A stretch of 51,412 nucleotides of DNA from Oscillospiraceae bacterium (GTDB taxonomy: Bacteria > Bacillota > Clostridia > Oscillospirales > Oscillospiraceae), in the NCBI GenBank assembly GCA_017412765.1, contig JAFPWN010000002.1, positions 1-51,412 of the forward strand, written 5' to 3'. A program made the position numbers and the translations under genes. This document shows, piece by piece, positions 32,529-40,826 of the stretch (position 1 is the first letter of the stretch; every line of letters starts with the position of its first letter). The notes beneath the pieces are model-generated. The model saw only the letters and a program-made list of their open reading frames with translations. It did no database searches and had not been told where the DNA came from.

Positions 32529-34289
32529 TCAGAAAAGCTCTTTCTTTATTATTTCCAAAACTCTTCTTTCGCGGAGTATCATGTCGGCATATTTGCCGCG
32601 GTACTCCGCATCATTTTTTATCGCTTCGTCAAGCGATAGCCACTCCGGCTCAAAGCCCTCCTCGCGCTCGTAATCGTCAAGCCTGCGCTCGCACTGTCCC
32701 GCCGTTTCGCAGGTATAGTAGAAATTATCCTGTAAAAAGATGTCGTCTTTCTGACCTCTCAGTGCTCTGTGGACGATTCCGAATGGCTTTACGGACTCCG
32801 GCGCGATGAGGCAGCCGGACTCCTCGCCTACCTCACGGGCAAGCGCTTCGAGATGGCTCTCGCCCGGTTCTATTCCTCCGCCCGGGAATTTGCAGAACCC
32901 AAGCGATCTTGAGCGCACCATGAGAATTTTGCCGTCGCGAACGATGATCGCTCGAACGGACGGTCTCACAAACCAGTCTGCGCTCTCATCATAGTCGCGC
33001 TTGTCCATCGAAAAGAGCTCGCGCATATCAAAGCCCTCGACCGCGGCTCTGACCTCGTTCTGAAAGTAGAGCGTTCCGAGGCAGCATACAGCGCCCTCCC
33101 TGCCGGCAAGGTGCCGCGCTATCGAAACGCCGGCGCTTACGGTATCAGCGGCGATCGCCCTTGCGCCGCGCTTGCGAAGCCTGTCACACAGCTCGTTTTT
33201 CGCAAGTGCGCGCGGATAATTGAGCGGCACGCAGACAAAAGAGTCCGAAGCGCGCAAAAGCTCCGTGATGATCCCGTCTACGTCCTTGTCCGCCATCACT
33301 GCGGCAACGAACACCAACCTCTTTCCGCCCTCCTTTTCAAGAAGGCTGTCCACCGTCGCCCTGCAAGCCTGCGGATTGTGCGCGCCGTCCAGGATAATAT
33401 CCGGGTCAGAGCTTAACAGCTCAAATCTTCCCCTCCAGCTCATGCGTTCAAGCCCGTCGCGGATCGCCTCGTCGGAAACAAGCCACCCGATATCCGAGAG
33501 CGCTCTCAAAGCGGTGATTGCGTTTGCGGCGTTATACGGCTGATAAGCGCCCGCAAGCGGAAGACGGATGTTCTCAAGCCCGTCGTATGAGAAGAGGCAT
33601 GATCTCATTCCGCTTCCGAGGATACTGAGCCTACTCATGTCGGTTTTAATATACCTCGCGCCCTCAATGCGGCAGCGCTCCGAGATAACGCCCTCCGCCT
33701 CATCGGAATTGCCGAAGCTGACGGCAACCGAGCCTCGTTTGATAATCCCCGCCTTTTCGCGCGCTATATCAGTAACAGTGCTTCCCAGCAGCCTTGTGTG
33801 GTCAAGACCGATCGCGGTAAAAACGCACACCTCAGGCGACGGAATGACGTTAGTAAAATCGTTTTTGCCGCCGAGACCGCACTCGATCACCGCGATATTG
33901 CAGCCCCTGCGCGCAAAGTACGTCAATCCGAGCACTGTCACAAGCTCGAACTCCGAGAGCGGCTCGCTCTCAGCCTCGACAACCGGCTGAAGCTCCGATA
34001 CGAGCTCAGCAAGGCTGACATCGTCAATATCCGCGCCGTCAACCCTGATCCTCTCGTTAAAGCGCGTAACAAACGGCGAGGTAAAAAGCCCCGTGCAGTA
34101 TCCGGCAGCCCGAAGCGCGGATTCGATCATAGCCGAGGTCGAGCCTTTGCCGTTCGTTCCCGCAACGTGTACGTATCTCAGCTTCTTTTCCGGTGAGCCG
34201 AGCTTTTCAAGGAGCTTCTGAGTTGCCGAGAGCGGTCGCTTTGTGCGAGAAAACGAATGTATATACTTTATTGCTTCATCGTAATTCAT
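32529..34289 (-). CDS. folC: Folylpolyglutamate synthase/dihydrofolate synthase fused to a NUDIX hydrolase
   Basis: A 586-residue two-domain protein. Residues 1 to about 425 are FolC, an ATP-dependent Mur-ligase-like enzyme that adds glutamate to folates: P-loop HVAGTNGKGSTSAMI, LFTSPFVTRFNERI, ECGLGGKNDFTNVI, and DGAHNP in the C-terminal part. Residues about 440-586 are a NUDIX domain with a complete box (G-x5-E-x7-R-E-V-G-E-E-S-G, about 469-491). NUDIX enzymes cut nucleoside-diphosphate-linked compounds; one of them, NudB, removes pyrophosphate from dihydroneopterin triphosphate in folate synthesis. The ATG at 34289 follows GGTGA; an ATG at 34301 directly abuts the upstream terminator. Confidence 0.9.
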   Translation of the reverse strand: MNYDEAIKYIHSFSRTKRPLSATQKLLEKLGSPEKKLRYVHVAGTNGKGSTSAMIESALRAAGYCTGLFTSPFVTRFNERIRVDGADIDDVSLAELVSELQPVVEAESEPLSEFELVTVLGLTYFARRGCNIAVIECGLGGKNDFTNVIPSPEVCVFTAIGLDHTRLLGSTVTDIAREKAGIIKRGSVAVSFGNSDEAEGVISERCRIEGARYIKTDMSRLSILGSGMRSCLFSYDGLENIRLPLAGAYQPYNAANAITALRALSDIGWLVSDEAIRDGLERMSWRGRFELLSSDPDIILDGAHNPQACRATVDSLLEKEGGKRLVFVAAVMADKDVDGIITELLRASDSFVCVPLNYPRALAKNELCDRLRKRGARAIAADTVSAGVSIARHLAGREGAVCCLGTLYFQNEVRAAVEGFDMRELFSMDKRDYDESADWFVRPSVRAIIVRDGKILMVRSRSLGFCKFPGGGIEPGESHLEALAREVGEESGCLIAPESVKPFGIVHRALRGQKDDIFLQDNFYYTCETAGQCERRLDDYEREEGFEPEWLSLDEAIKNDAEYRGKYADMILRERRVLEIIKKELF

Positions 34290-34301
34290 ATTCTTCACCA
34301 T

Positions 34302-34330
34302 AAAAAACGGCGGCGCCATCGGACGCCGCC
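34302..34330 (-). terminator. Terminator between xerD and folC
   Basis: On the minus strand GGCGGCG/CGCCGCC (34324-34330 and 34309-34315) is followed by GTTTTTT. The T-run ends at the first possible folC start codon, leaving no room for a separate promoter, so folC expression would depend on read-through. Confidence 0.85.
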
Positions 34331-34335
34331 TGTTT

Positions 34336-35238
34336 TCAGTTAGCCATAGGATGCGCCTTGTTGTAGACGTCCCTGAGTTCCTTTGAAATTACCTGCGTAT
34401 AGACCTGAGTAGACGAAATGTCAGCATGTCCCATCATCTCCTGCAGCGCGTGAATGTCCGCGCCGTTTTCAAGCAGATGAGCTGCGAAAGAATGCCGCAG
34501 AGTATGCGGAGTTATGTCCTTTTCGATGCCCGCCTTCTCCTGATAGACCTTTATAACCTTCCAGAAGCCCTGCCTCGTCATTCTCATGCCGTTGACGTTT
34601 ACGAAAAGGGCTGTTTCATCCGGCGAAGCGATCATATTCTCACGCACAGACTCGATATATTCCCTGAGAGCCTTAACAGCCGCGGGATACATCGGAACAA
34701 GCCGCTCCCTGCTGTCTGAATGGATACGAAGCATACCTGCGGAGAGGATCGCATCGTCAACGTCAAGATTGATAAGCTCGCTGACCCGAATGCCTGTGGC
34801 ATAAAGCACCTCAAGCATCGCTTTATCGCGGTATCCCTTCATATCAGTGAGGTCAGGCTGCTTCAGAAGAAGCTCAACCTCCTTGCCGGTGAGTATCTGC
34901 GGCAGCTTTTTGACAGTCTTTTCAATGACTACGTCCTTAACGGGATTCGAGCCGCAGTAACCGTTCTCAGCACCAAAAGAGTACAGGGCGCGGAGAGAAG
35001 CCGCAGAACGGGAAATCGTAGCCGCGCTCTTGCCGTTGCGGCGAAGCCAATCCATATACGAATTTACAACGGCATTGTCAACTTTTTCGAGATCAGGCCC
35101 GCCCGAAAGCTTAAGGTAATCGGAAAACTGGCGGATATCTCTCATATATGAAGCAAAGGTATTGACAGAAGCGTGCTTAACGCTGCTGAGATAAGCGCCG
35201 AAAGCGTCATAAAAGCTGAGTTTCGCCAAGACCTTCAC
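34336..35238 (-). CDS. xerD: Tyrosine recombinase XerD
   Basis: A 300-residue recombinase of the XerC/XerD type that resolves chromosome dimers at dif. The N-terminal SAM-like domain covers residues 1-95. Catalytic residues visible are R151 (TGIRVSEL), H245 and R248 (HTLRHSF), H271 (GHADISSTQVY) and the nucleophile Y280. The usual beta-hairpin lysine (G-K-G-x-K-E-R-L-V-P in homologues) is missing: the segment reads SDSRERLVP. It follows the spoIIM-like gene by eight bases, an order known from Firmicutes, which supports a housekeeping gene and not a phage integrase. Confidence 0.9.
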   Translation of the reverse strand: MKVLAKLSFYDAFGAYLSSVKHASVNTFASYMRDIRQFSDYLKLSGGPDLEKVDNAVVNSYMDWLRRNGKSAATISRSAASLRALYSFGAENGYCGSNPVKDVVIEKTVKKLPQILTGKEVELLLKQPDLTDMKGYRDKAMLEVLYATGIRVSELINLDVDDAILSAGMLRIHSDSRERLVPMYPAAVKALREYIESVRENMIASPDETALFVNVNGMRMTRQGFWKVIKVYQEKAGIEKDITPHTLRHSFAAHLLENGADIHALQEMMGHADISSTQVYTQVISKELRDVYNKAHPMAN

Positions 35239-35246
35239 CTCTCTTT

Positions 35247-35780
35247 CTAAATAAATAGCGGCACGGAGAAAAATTCAAGCGCTCCGATTGCAAAAATGAT
35301 CGCAAACAGAAGCGCCGAGAATTTTATGTATTCTCCAAAACCCGAAGATGATTTTAACTCCGGAATAAATAATTTCTGAATAATACACGATGACGATCTG
35401 AGTGCGAAAAAAGCAAAAGTAATAAATACAGAACACGACGCGGCTGATGCCGCAAAGAATATCCAGTACGCAGATCCGAAGCCGAAGAAACCGAGCATAT
35501 AATAAGCGCACAGAGCAGCGGAGAAGCCACGAAGGACGCTCAAAACCGGGATCAGCAGAACACCGGAAGCAGAAAACCCGAGAAAGAAAGCCGCCAACAG
35601 AAAAGCAAGCAGTCCGATAAAAACAGAAATAAATCCTGAAGCAATAAAATCAGAATCACTCGGAATAACCGCTGCGGACGAGAAAAAGCAGACAGCAACA
35701 CCGAACGCGCTGCCCAGAATAAAAGAACCGATAATGACGGCAAAAAAAGCCAACCCACGAGTACCACAGCTTAAGCGCAT
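35247..35780 (-). CDS. spoIIM: SpoIIM-like sporulation membrane protein
   Basis: A 177-residue, very hydrophobic protein with about five membrane segments. The central FLGFSASGVLLIPVLSVLRG fits the SpoIIM/DUF95 family, in which SpoIIM works with SpoIID and SpoIIP in engulfment during sporulation. The position just upstream of xerD is shared with Bacillus and Clostridia (in Bacillus with fur between). The ATG at 35780 follows GAGGTGA; a GTG at 35789 is possible. Stop codon is TAG. The identification rests on general pattern plus neighbourhood. Confidence 0.65.
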   Translation of the reverse strand: MRLSCGTRGLAFFAVIIGSFILGSAFGVAVCFFSSAAVIPSDSDFIASGFISVFIGLLAFLLAAFFLGFSASGVLLIPVLSVLRGFSAALCAYYMLGFFGFGSAYWIFFAASAASCSVFITFAFFALRSSSCIIQKLFIPELKSSSGFGEYIKFSALLFAIIFAIGALEFFSVPLFI

Positions 35781-35789
35781 GCAAATCAC

Positions 35790-36111
35790 CTCAGCTGAAT
35801 TATACTGACGCGTGAGCCGGTTTATGTCAATAATTTTTATCCTAATAAATAATAATACAACTGTTTATTTTTTGCAACCGATTTGACCAATTTTTTCAAT
35901 TTTTGTGAATTATGCCGAAATATTATGTTAACAGCGTTATGTAAACGTATTTTAACTTCCCGAATAAAGATAAGCAAAATCAAGGATTTATAGCAATATT
36001 TAGTTTACATATTGTAATATAGCACAACATATAGGTAATCATTCTGTATTTATGTCAACTTCCAAAAATGATAACTCACTGTATTATTCTTATCTTAATA
36101 TACAATCCGTA
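35790..36111. other. AT-rich gene-free region
   Basis: No gene is visible. A TATAAT (minus strand, 35799-35804) stands before spoIIM, with a TTGACA (35825-35830) at a 20-bp spacing, too long for a good sigma-A promoter; a sporulation sigma factor is possible. The remainder is strongly A+T rich and has no hairpin I can support. Confidence 0.5.
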
Positions 36112-36342
36112 TTATCTTTTTCGGCGTTTTGTACTATTGCCTTTTCCTGCTCTCCATATTGCGAGCGCCGTTATCGCGGCGATCATTATCGCAAGCGACA
36201 GCACCGCTCTGGCAAGTTCCGTTCCGATCGTTCCCCTCTGCATCAGAACTGCGCCGAGAATTACGATCAGGGCAAACGCGGCTGCCGCGCCGCCCGCTAT
36301 CCTCCCTACCCTCTTCAGAATTTTAACTGTATCTTTGGACAT
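36112..36342 (-). CDS. Small two-helix membrane protein
   Basis: A 76-residue protein with a short basic N-terminus, two hydrophobic segments (about residues 18-35 and 45-62) and a basic tail ending KRRKR. I do not recognise a family. The ATG at 36342 has GGGGAGG seven bases upstream; that site is the 3' arm of the terminator hairpin that follows yajC, so translation and read-through are linked. Confidence 0.6.
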   Translation of the reverse strand: MSKDTVKILKRVGRIAGGAAAAFALIVILGAVLMQRGTIGTELARAVLSLAIMIAAITALAIWRAGKGNSTKRRKR

Positions 36343-36391
36343 AAAAAATCCTCCCCTTTTTATCCTGTAATAAAGGATATTCAAGGGGAGG
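36343..36391 (-). terminator. Terminator after yajC whose 3' arm is the next gene's ribosome binding site
   Basis: On the minus strand CCTCCCCTT/AAGGGGAGG (36383-36391 and 36350-36358) with an inner TATCC/GGATA pairing, then ATTTTTT and immediately ATG. The GGGGAGG in the 3' arm is the only Shine-Dalgarno of the 76-residue gene. Confidence 0.8.
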
Positions 36392-36406
36392 CTGTTTATT
36401 CTATTT

Positions 36407-36796
36407 TTATTTTGAGGATTTATCCTCTTCGGAGTCCTTCTGCTTGCCTACGGTGGAAACTCCCCACTTTGCAAGCTCTACGCGAACTCTGTCCTCGCTC
36501 GTTTCGATGGTGATGAAGTCATCCTTCATGTCAACGACCTTGCCAACGATACCGCCGATAGTGGTCACGGTGTCGCCGACGGAGATGCTGTTGCGAAGCT
36601 CCTCAGCTTCTTTGCGGCGCTTGCGCTCCGGGCGGATCATAAGGAAGTACATGACAGCCACGATAACTACAAGATAGATGATTGTGAAAACCGGGCTTAT
36701 GGCTGCCGCTTCGCCGTCAGCAGCGGTGGTGGCGCAGCCTGAAAGCGCGAGGGCGAGCATAAGTACGGAGATGAGTACTGCGGTAAATTTCTTCAT
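36407..36796 (-). CDS. yajC: YajC, Sec translocase accessory subunit, with lipoprotein-type signal
   Basis: A 129-residue protein. The YajC core is plain: membrane segment FTIIYLVVIVAVMYFLMIRP followed by ERKRRKEAEELRNSISVGDTV and TIGGIVGKV. YajC associates with SecDF in protein export. Unlike the standard ~90-110-residue YajC, an N-terminal signal peptide with a lipobox (ALSGC) precedes the membrane segment, and the C-terminus is charged. The ATG at 36796 has GGAGG seven bases upstream. It lies near the end of the long right-to-left operon. Confidence 0.9.
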   Translation of the reverse strand: MKKFTAVLISVLMLALALSGCATTAADGEAAAISPVFTIIYLVVIVAVMYFLMIRPERKRRKEAEELRNSISVGDTVTTIGGIVGKVVDMKDDFITIETSEDRVRVELAKWGVSTVGKQKDSEEDKSSK

Positions 36797-36828
36797 ATTG
36801 TTGCCTCCAATGTTTTTTGACTCTCCTA

Positions 36829-37845
36829 TTATACATATTCCCTGCGGATATTGCAAGGATTATTTATTTCATCAGACTCAATGAATACGGCATTTTTTAT
36901 CCCGAACTCACCCTTTAACGCTTCGATATTCGCTCTTTTCTGACCGACAGCCTGACTTGTTCTTCCTCTTGGCACGATAAATCGCAAGGTTTTTCCCCTG
37001 TCGGAATCTGAAACGAGCTTTTTCTCCGCCCGCAGGTATCTGACGTTCTCCGCAAGCTCCCGAAGCGCGGGGTGATACGCGCCTCCGGCGGCATCACCGC
37101 CCGACAAATCCTCAGTAGGATTTAGCCCGAAGCGCACGACTGTGATGCCCGCTTTCTCAAATATGTCGAGCAGATCCGCGCCAAGCTCGACCGCTTCCTT
37201 AACGCTGTGCTCGCGGTACTCTCCGCTCCGCCACATTTCAAACAGCTCCGTGTCCTTGACTACTACGGTAGGATATATCCTCACGCCGTCCGGTTTAAGC
37301 TCGCAAAACCTCCGAGCCGTTGCAACGCTCTTTTGCGGAGTGTCGCCCGGAAGCCCGGTCATCATCTGGAGGATCAGCTCAAAGCCCGCTTCCTTGACGA
37401 GCTTTGCCGCTCTCTCCGCGCACTGAGCAGTATGTCCGCGTTTACTGAGAAGCAGAACCTCCTCGTCAAGCGACTGAATACCAAGCTCAACCGTGCGCAC
37501 GTTGAATCGCTTCAGACGAGCTGTCACGTCCTCGTCTATCGCATCGGGCCTTGTGCTCAGGCGAATGTCGCCTATCTTGCCGCTGAGAATATAAGGCTGC
37601 ACCGCGCCGAGAAGCTCCTCCTGCATTTCTTTCTCTACTGCCGTAAAGCTTCCGCCGTAGAAAGCGACGGTCTTGTCTGTATCACGGGGAAGAAAGCTCA
37701 GCGCCTCCTCTATTATCTCAACCGTTTTTTCGGCGGTCGCAGGCTCGGACTCGCCGGATATGCGCCTCTGGTTACAGAACACGCAATCGTGCGGACAGCC
37801 GAGGTGCGGCACAAATATCGGGATGATACTGCGCTTAGGCGTCAT
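36829..37845 (-). CDS. Elp3-like radical SAM protein
   Basis: A 338-residue radical SAM enzyme with C-x4-C-x2-C cluster cysteines in GCPHDCVFCNQ near residues 17-24. FYGGSFTAVE, ELGIQSLDEEVL and MTGLPGD are typical of the YhcC/Elp3-like group. It lacks the acetyltransferase domain of true Elp3. Many Clostridia keep such a gene directly after rnc, as here (ATGA overlap). The function is not known; tRNA modification is a guess. Confidence 0.88.
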   Translation of the reverse strand: MTPKRSIIPIFVPHLGCPHDCVFCNQRRISGESEPATAEKTVEIIEEALSFLPRDTDKTVAFYGGSFTAVEKEMQEELLGAVQPYILSGKIGDIRLSTRPDAIDEDVTARLKRFNVRTVELGIQSLDEEVLLLSKRGHTAQCAERAAKLVKEAGFELILQMMTGLPGDTPQKSVATARRFCELKPDGVRIYPTVVVKDTELFEMWRSGEYREHSVKEAVELGADLLDIFEKAGITVVRFGLNPTEDLSGGDAAGGAYHPALRELAENVRYLRAEKKLVSDSDRGKTLRFIVPRGRTSQAVGQKRANIEALKGEFGIKNAVFIESDEINNPCNIRREYV

Positions 37846-38513
37846 TTGAGTATATTGAGCGCCGCTTTCGCGGCCTCCTGTTCAGCGAGCTTTTTTGATT
37901 TACCGACTCCCACCGCAAGGGTCTTGCCGTTCAGCACAGCCGCGACAGTAAAGACCTTGGCGTGGTCGGGTCCCTCCTCACCCATCTCATCATAGGTGAG
38001 ATGCTGACCTGGCTTGCGCTGTACAAGCTCCTGAAGGCGCGTCTTATAATCAACAAGAAGCGCGTTGTCATCTATTACGAAATTTGAAATAATGAGGTCG
38101 TTTATTAGTCTGTCGGCCTCGTCATAGCCGGAATCAAGGAATACTGCGGCTATAACCGCCTCCATAGCGTCGGCGCTGATCGACGGGCGGCTGCGCCCGC
38201 CTCCCTTCTCCTCACCCTTGCCGAGCAGGAGCTTTTCACCGAGACCGAGCTCTTTTGCCGCCTTGGCGAGATTCTCCTCGCAGACCATCTCCGCGCGCAG
38301 GCGCGTCATCTTCCCCTCTGGAAGATTCGGATAGTTTTTATATAAGTACGTTGCAACTGAGAACCCGAGTACGGAGTCTCCGAGAAATTCGAGTCTTTCG
38401 TTGCACTCTCCCTCTGATTTATTCTCGTTTGCGTAGGATGAGTGCTTTAGAGCCTTTTTCAAAAGCGACTTATCCTTGAATTTGTAACCGAGCTTTTTTT
38501 GAAGCTCCTCCAT
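37842..38513 (-). CDS. rnc: Ribonuclease III
   Basis: A 223-residue double-strand-specific endoribonuclease used in rRNA and mRNA processing. The signature NERLEFLGDSVL and the second acidic patch ISADAMEAVIAAVFLD form the active site. Residues about 155-223 are the double-stranded RNA-binding domain (YKTRLQELVQ, then KSKKLAEQEAAKAAL). The ATG is three bases after the plsX stop. No acpP gene lies between plsX and rnc. Confidence 0.96.
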   Translation of the reverse strand: MEELQKKLGYKFKDKSLLKKALKHSSYANENKSEGECNERLEFLGDSVLGFSVATYLYKNYPNLPEGKMTRLRAEMVCEENLAKAAKELGLGEKLLLGKGEEKGGGRSRPSISADAMEAVIAAVFLDSGYDEADRLINDLIISNFVIDDNALLVDYKTRLQELVQRKPGQHLTYDEMGEEGPDHAKVFTVAAVLNGKTLAVGVGKSKKLAEQEAAKAALNILK

Positions 38514-38515
38514 CC

Positions 38516-39535
38516 TTATTCCCCTACCTTCATCAGTTCAATGTTTTCCTCGATCGCGCCGCATATGTTATTCTCGGCGCACTTCATCGCCTGATAGACG
38601 GCGGAGCGGATATCCTTCGCCTTGCTCGATCCGTGCGCCTTGATAACCGGCTTTGCGATACCGAGAAGCATCGTACCGCCGACCTCAGATGCGTCAAAAA
38701 GCTTTTTGAATGCCTTTAACCCGTCCTTGACTATAAGCGCAGCGAGCTTTGTAAAGGCGCTCTTTGTGAAGATACCCTTTATTTCACCCATGGCGAAAAT
38801 TCCGAGCCCCTCGGCGCCCTTGAGAAGCACGTTTCCTGTAAAGCCGTCCGTCACAAGCACGTCGCAGTCGCCGGTAAAGGCGCCGCGCGCCTCGACGTTT
38901 CCGACAAAGTTAATCCTGCCCTCGTCTCCCGCCGCCTTGAGCAGCTTGTACGTCTCGCGCTGAAGCTCAGTGCCCTTCGTTTCCTCCGTGCCGATATTGA
39001 GCAGCCCGACTCGCGGACTTTTGATTCCCTTGAGCTTCGACATATAGAAGTGGCCCATATACGCAAACTGGAGAAGATACTCCGGCGTACACTCGGCGTT
39101 TGCGCCGCAGTCGAGGAGCAGAAATCCCCCGTCCTTGCCGGGCATAGACATACTGAGAACTGCGCGGCGCACGCCCTTGATGCGCTTGACAAGCAGCGTC
39201 GCTCCTGAGAGCAAAGCTCCGGTCGAGCCTGCGGATACCATGGCGTCGGCCTTGCCCTCCTTGAGCATTCTGAGTCCGACGGTCATGGAAGAATCCGGCT
39301 TAACGCGGCACGCAGTAGCCGGGTCGTCCTCCATCTCGACTATCTCTGTCGCGTTCATTATCTCAACACCGGCAGGGATCTCGGAATAGCCGAGCTCATT
39401 GAGGCATCTTAGTATTTCCTCAGTTTTTCCGGTCAGGACTATCTCACAGGAAAACTCCTTGTTTGCGTCTATCGCGCCCTTTACTATCTCAAGCGGGGCG
39501 TTATCACCGCCCATAGCGTCAACGATTATCTTCAT
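38516..39535 (-). CDS. plsX: Phosphate acyltransferase PlsX
   Basis: A 339-residue enzyme that makes acyl-phosphate from acyl-ACP for phospholipid synthesis. Family landmarks are [19 protein letters not shown] at the N-terminus, [29 protein letters not shown] and [12 protein letters not shown]. It overlaps the end of trmFO by 17 bases, with GAGGAG before the ATG. Confidence 0.96.
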   Translation of the reverse strand: MKIIVDAMGGDNAPLEIVKGAIDANKEFSCEIVLTGKTEEILRCLNELGYSEIPAGVEIMNATEIVEMEDDPATACRVKPDSSMTVGLRMLKEGKADAMVSAGSTGALLSGATLLVKRIKGVRRAVLSMSMPGKDGGFLLLDCGANAECTPEYLLQFAYMGHFYMSKLKGIKSPRVGLLNIGTEETKGTELQRETYKLLKAAGDEGRINFVGNVEARGAFTGDCDVLVTDGFTGNVLLKGAEGLGIFAMGEIKGIFTKSAFTKLAALIVKDGLKAFKKLFDASEVGGTMLLGIAKPVIKAHGSSKAKDIRSAVYQAMKCAENNICGAIEENIELMKVGE

Positions 39536-40826
39536 TGATTTTCTCCTCTATGATTGCAAGTGCTCTCTCGGAAATGGCGAGATTCTTGTTTCTCTTGCCC
39601 TTGACTCTGTGGTCAAGCGGCGTGATTATCCCAAAGTTTACGTTCATCGGCTGAAAATCTCCGACGCTTCCTCCGGAAACGTACAGACTGAGAGCGCCGA
39701 TAGCAGTCTCCTGCGGGAAATCCATCGGTGAGAGCCCGAGAATCTCTCTCGCGCATTCGATTCCCGCGAGCATGCCGGACGCCGCTGACTCGATATAGCC
39801 CTCAACGCCGGTCATCTGACCGGCAAAGCTTATTCTCGGGTCCGATCTGAGTCTGTAATAGCGGTCAAGCAGACGCGGAGAGTCGAGATACGTATTTCTG
39901 TGCATAACTCCGTAGCGCACGAATTGAGCGTTCTTAAGCGCTGGGATCATCGTAAAAACGCGCTTCTGCTCAGGAAATTTAAGGTGCGTCTGGAAGCCGA
40001 CGATATTGTATAGAGTACCGTCGGAATTGTCCATTCTGAGCTGAACTACGGCATACGGCTCTTTCCCCGTCCTCGGATTTACAAGTCCGACGGGCTTCAG
40101 CGGCCCGTAGCGCAATGTGTCAATGCCTCGGCGGGCCATGACCTCGACGGGCATACATCCCTCGAAAACGCCGCCGTCGTCAAAGCCGTGAAGCTGCGCC
40201 TCCTCAGCAGAGCAAAGCTCCTTTACAAAAGCATCGTACTCCTCGCGCTCCATCGGGCAGTTAACGTAGTCGGCAGTACCCTTGTCATATCTGGAAGCCA
40301 TCCACGCGGACTCCATGTCAACGCTCTCAAGCGTAACAATCGGCGCGACTGCGTCGAAAAAGTGCAGCCCCTCTCCGCCGGTGAGAGCGGCGATCTTATC
40401 CGCCATAGCGCCGTCGGTCAGCGGCCCGGTGGCGATAATCACACGTCCATCGGGAATATCGGTGATCTCATCGCACACAACGGTGATATTCGGGTGATTC
40501 TTTATTTTTTCAGTTACCGCTCTCGAAAAGTCATCTCTCGCTACGGCAAGCGCACCGCCTGCCGGAACTTTGTTTTCATCGGCGGCGGTCATGATAACGC
40601 TGCCGAGTCTGCGCATCTCCTCTTTGAGAAGTCCGATAGCGTTAGTAAGCTCATCTGAACGGAGTGAATTCGAGCAAACGAGCTCTGCAAAATCGTCCGA
40701 AACGTGCGCCGGAGAGTGCTTCTTCGGCTTCATCTCACAGAGTGTGACATTTATTCCGCGCTCGGCAAGCTGCCACGCCGCCTCACAGCCGGCAAGTCCG
40801 GCTCCCACAACTGTCACGCCGCTCAT
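39519..40826 (-). CDS. trmFO: Folate-dependent tRNA (uracil-54) methyltransferase TrmFO
   Basis: A 435-residue FAD enzyme that methylates U54 in the T-loop of tRNA using methylenetetrahydrofolate. The dinucleotide-binding start is [27 protein letters not shown] holds the conserved cysteine; [18 protein letters not shown] is the C-terminal FAD region. Its start overlaps the topA stop (ATGA). The topA-trmFO pair is common in Firmicutes. Confidence 0.96.
   Translation of the reverse strand: MSGVTVVGAGLAGCEAAWQLAERGINVTLCEMKPKKHSPAHVSDDFAELVCSNSLRSDELTNAIGLLKEEMRRLGSVIMTAADENKVPAGGALAVARDDFSRAVTEKIKNHPNITVVCDEITDIPDGRVIIATGPLTDGAMADKIAALTGGEGLHFFDAVAPIVTLESVDMESAWMASRYDKGTADYVNCPMEREEYDAFVKELCSAEEAQLHGFDDGGVFEGCMPVEVMARRGIDTLRYGPLKPVGLVNPRTGKEPYAVVQLRMDNSDGTLYNIVGFQTHLKFPEQKRVFTMIPALKNAQFVRYGVMHRNTYLDSPRLLDRYYRLRSDPRISFAGQMTGVEGYIESAASGMLAGIECAREILGLSPMDFPQETAIGALSLYVSGGSVGDFQPMNVNFGIITPLDHRVKGKRNKNLAISERALAIIEEKINEDNR

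Noticed and set aside
34336-35238. The tyrosine recombinase as integrase of a mobile element
   Set aside because: Its length and motifs are XerD-like and it adjoins a spoIIM-like gene, a known chromosomal order; no phage or transfer genes are near.
36052-36513. Long plus-strand frames opposite the small membrane protein and yajC
   Set aside because: They are antisense to yajC and a well-supported terminator and have no ribosome binding site.
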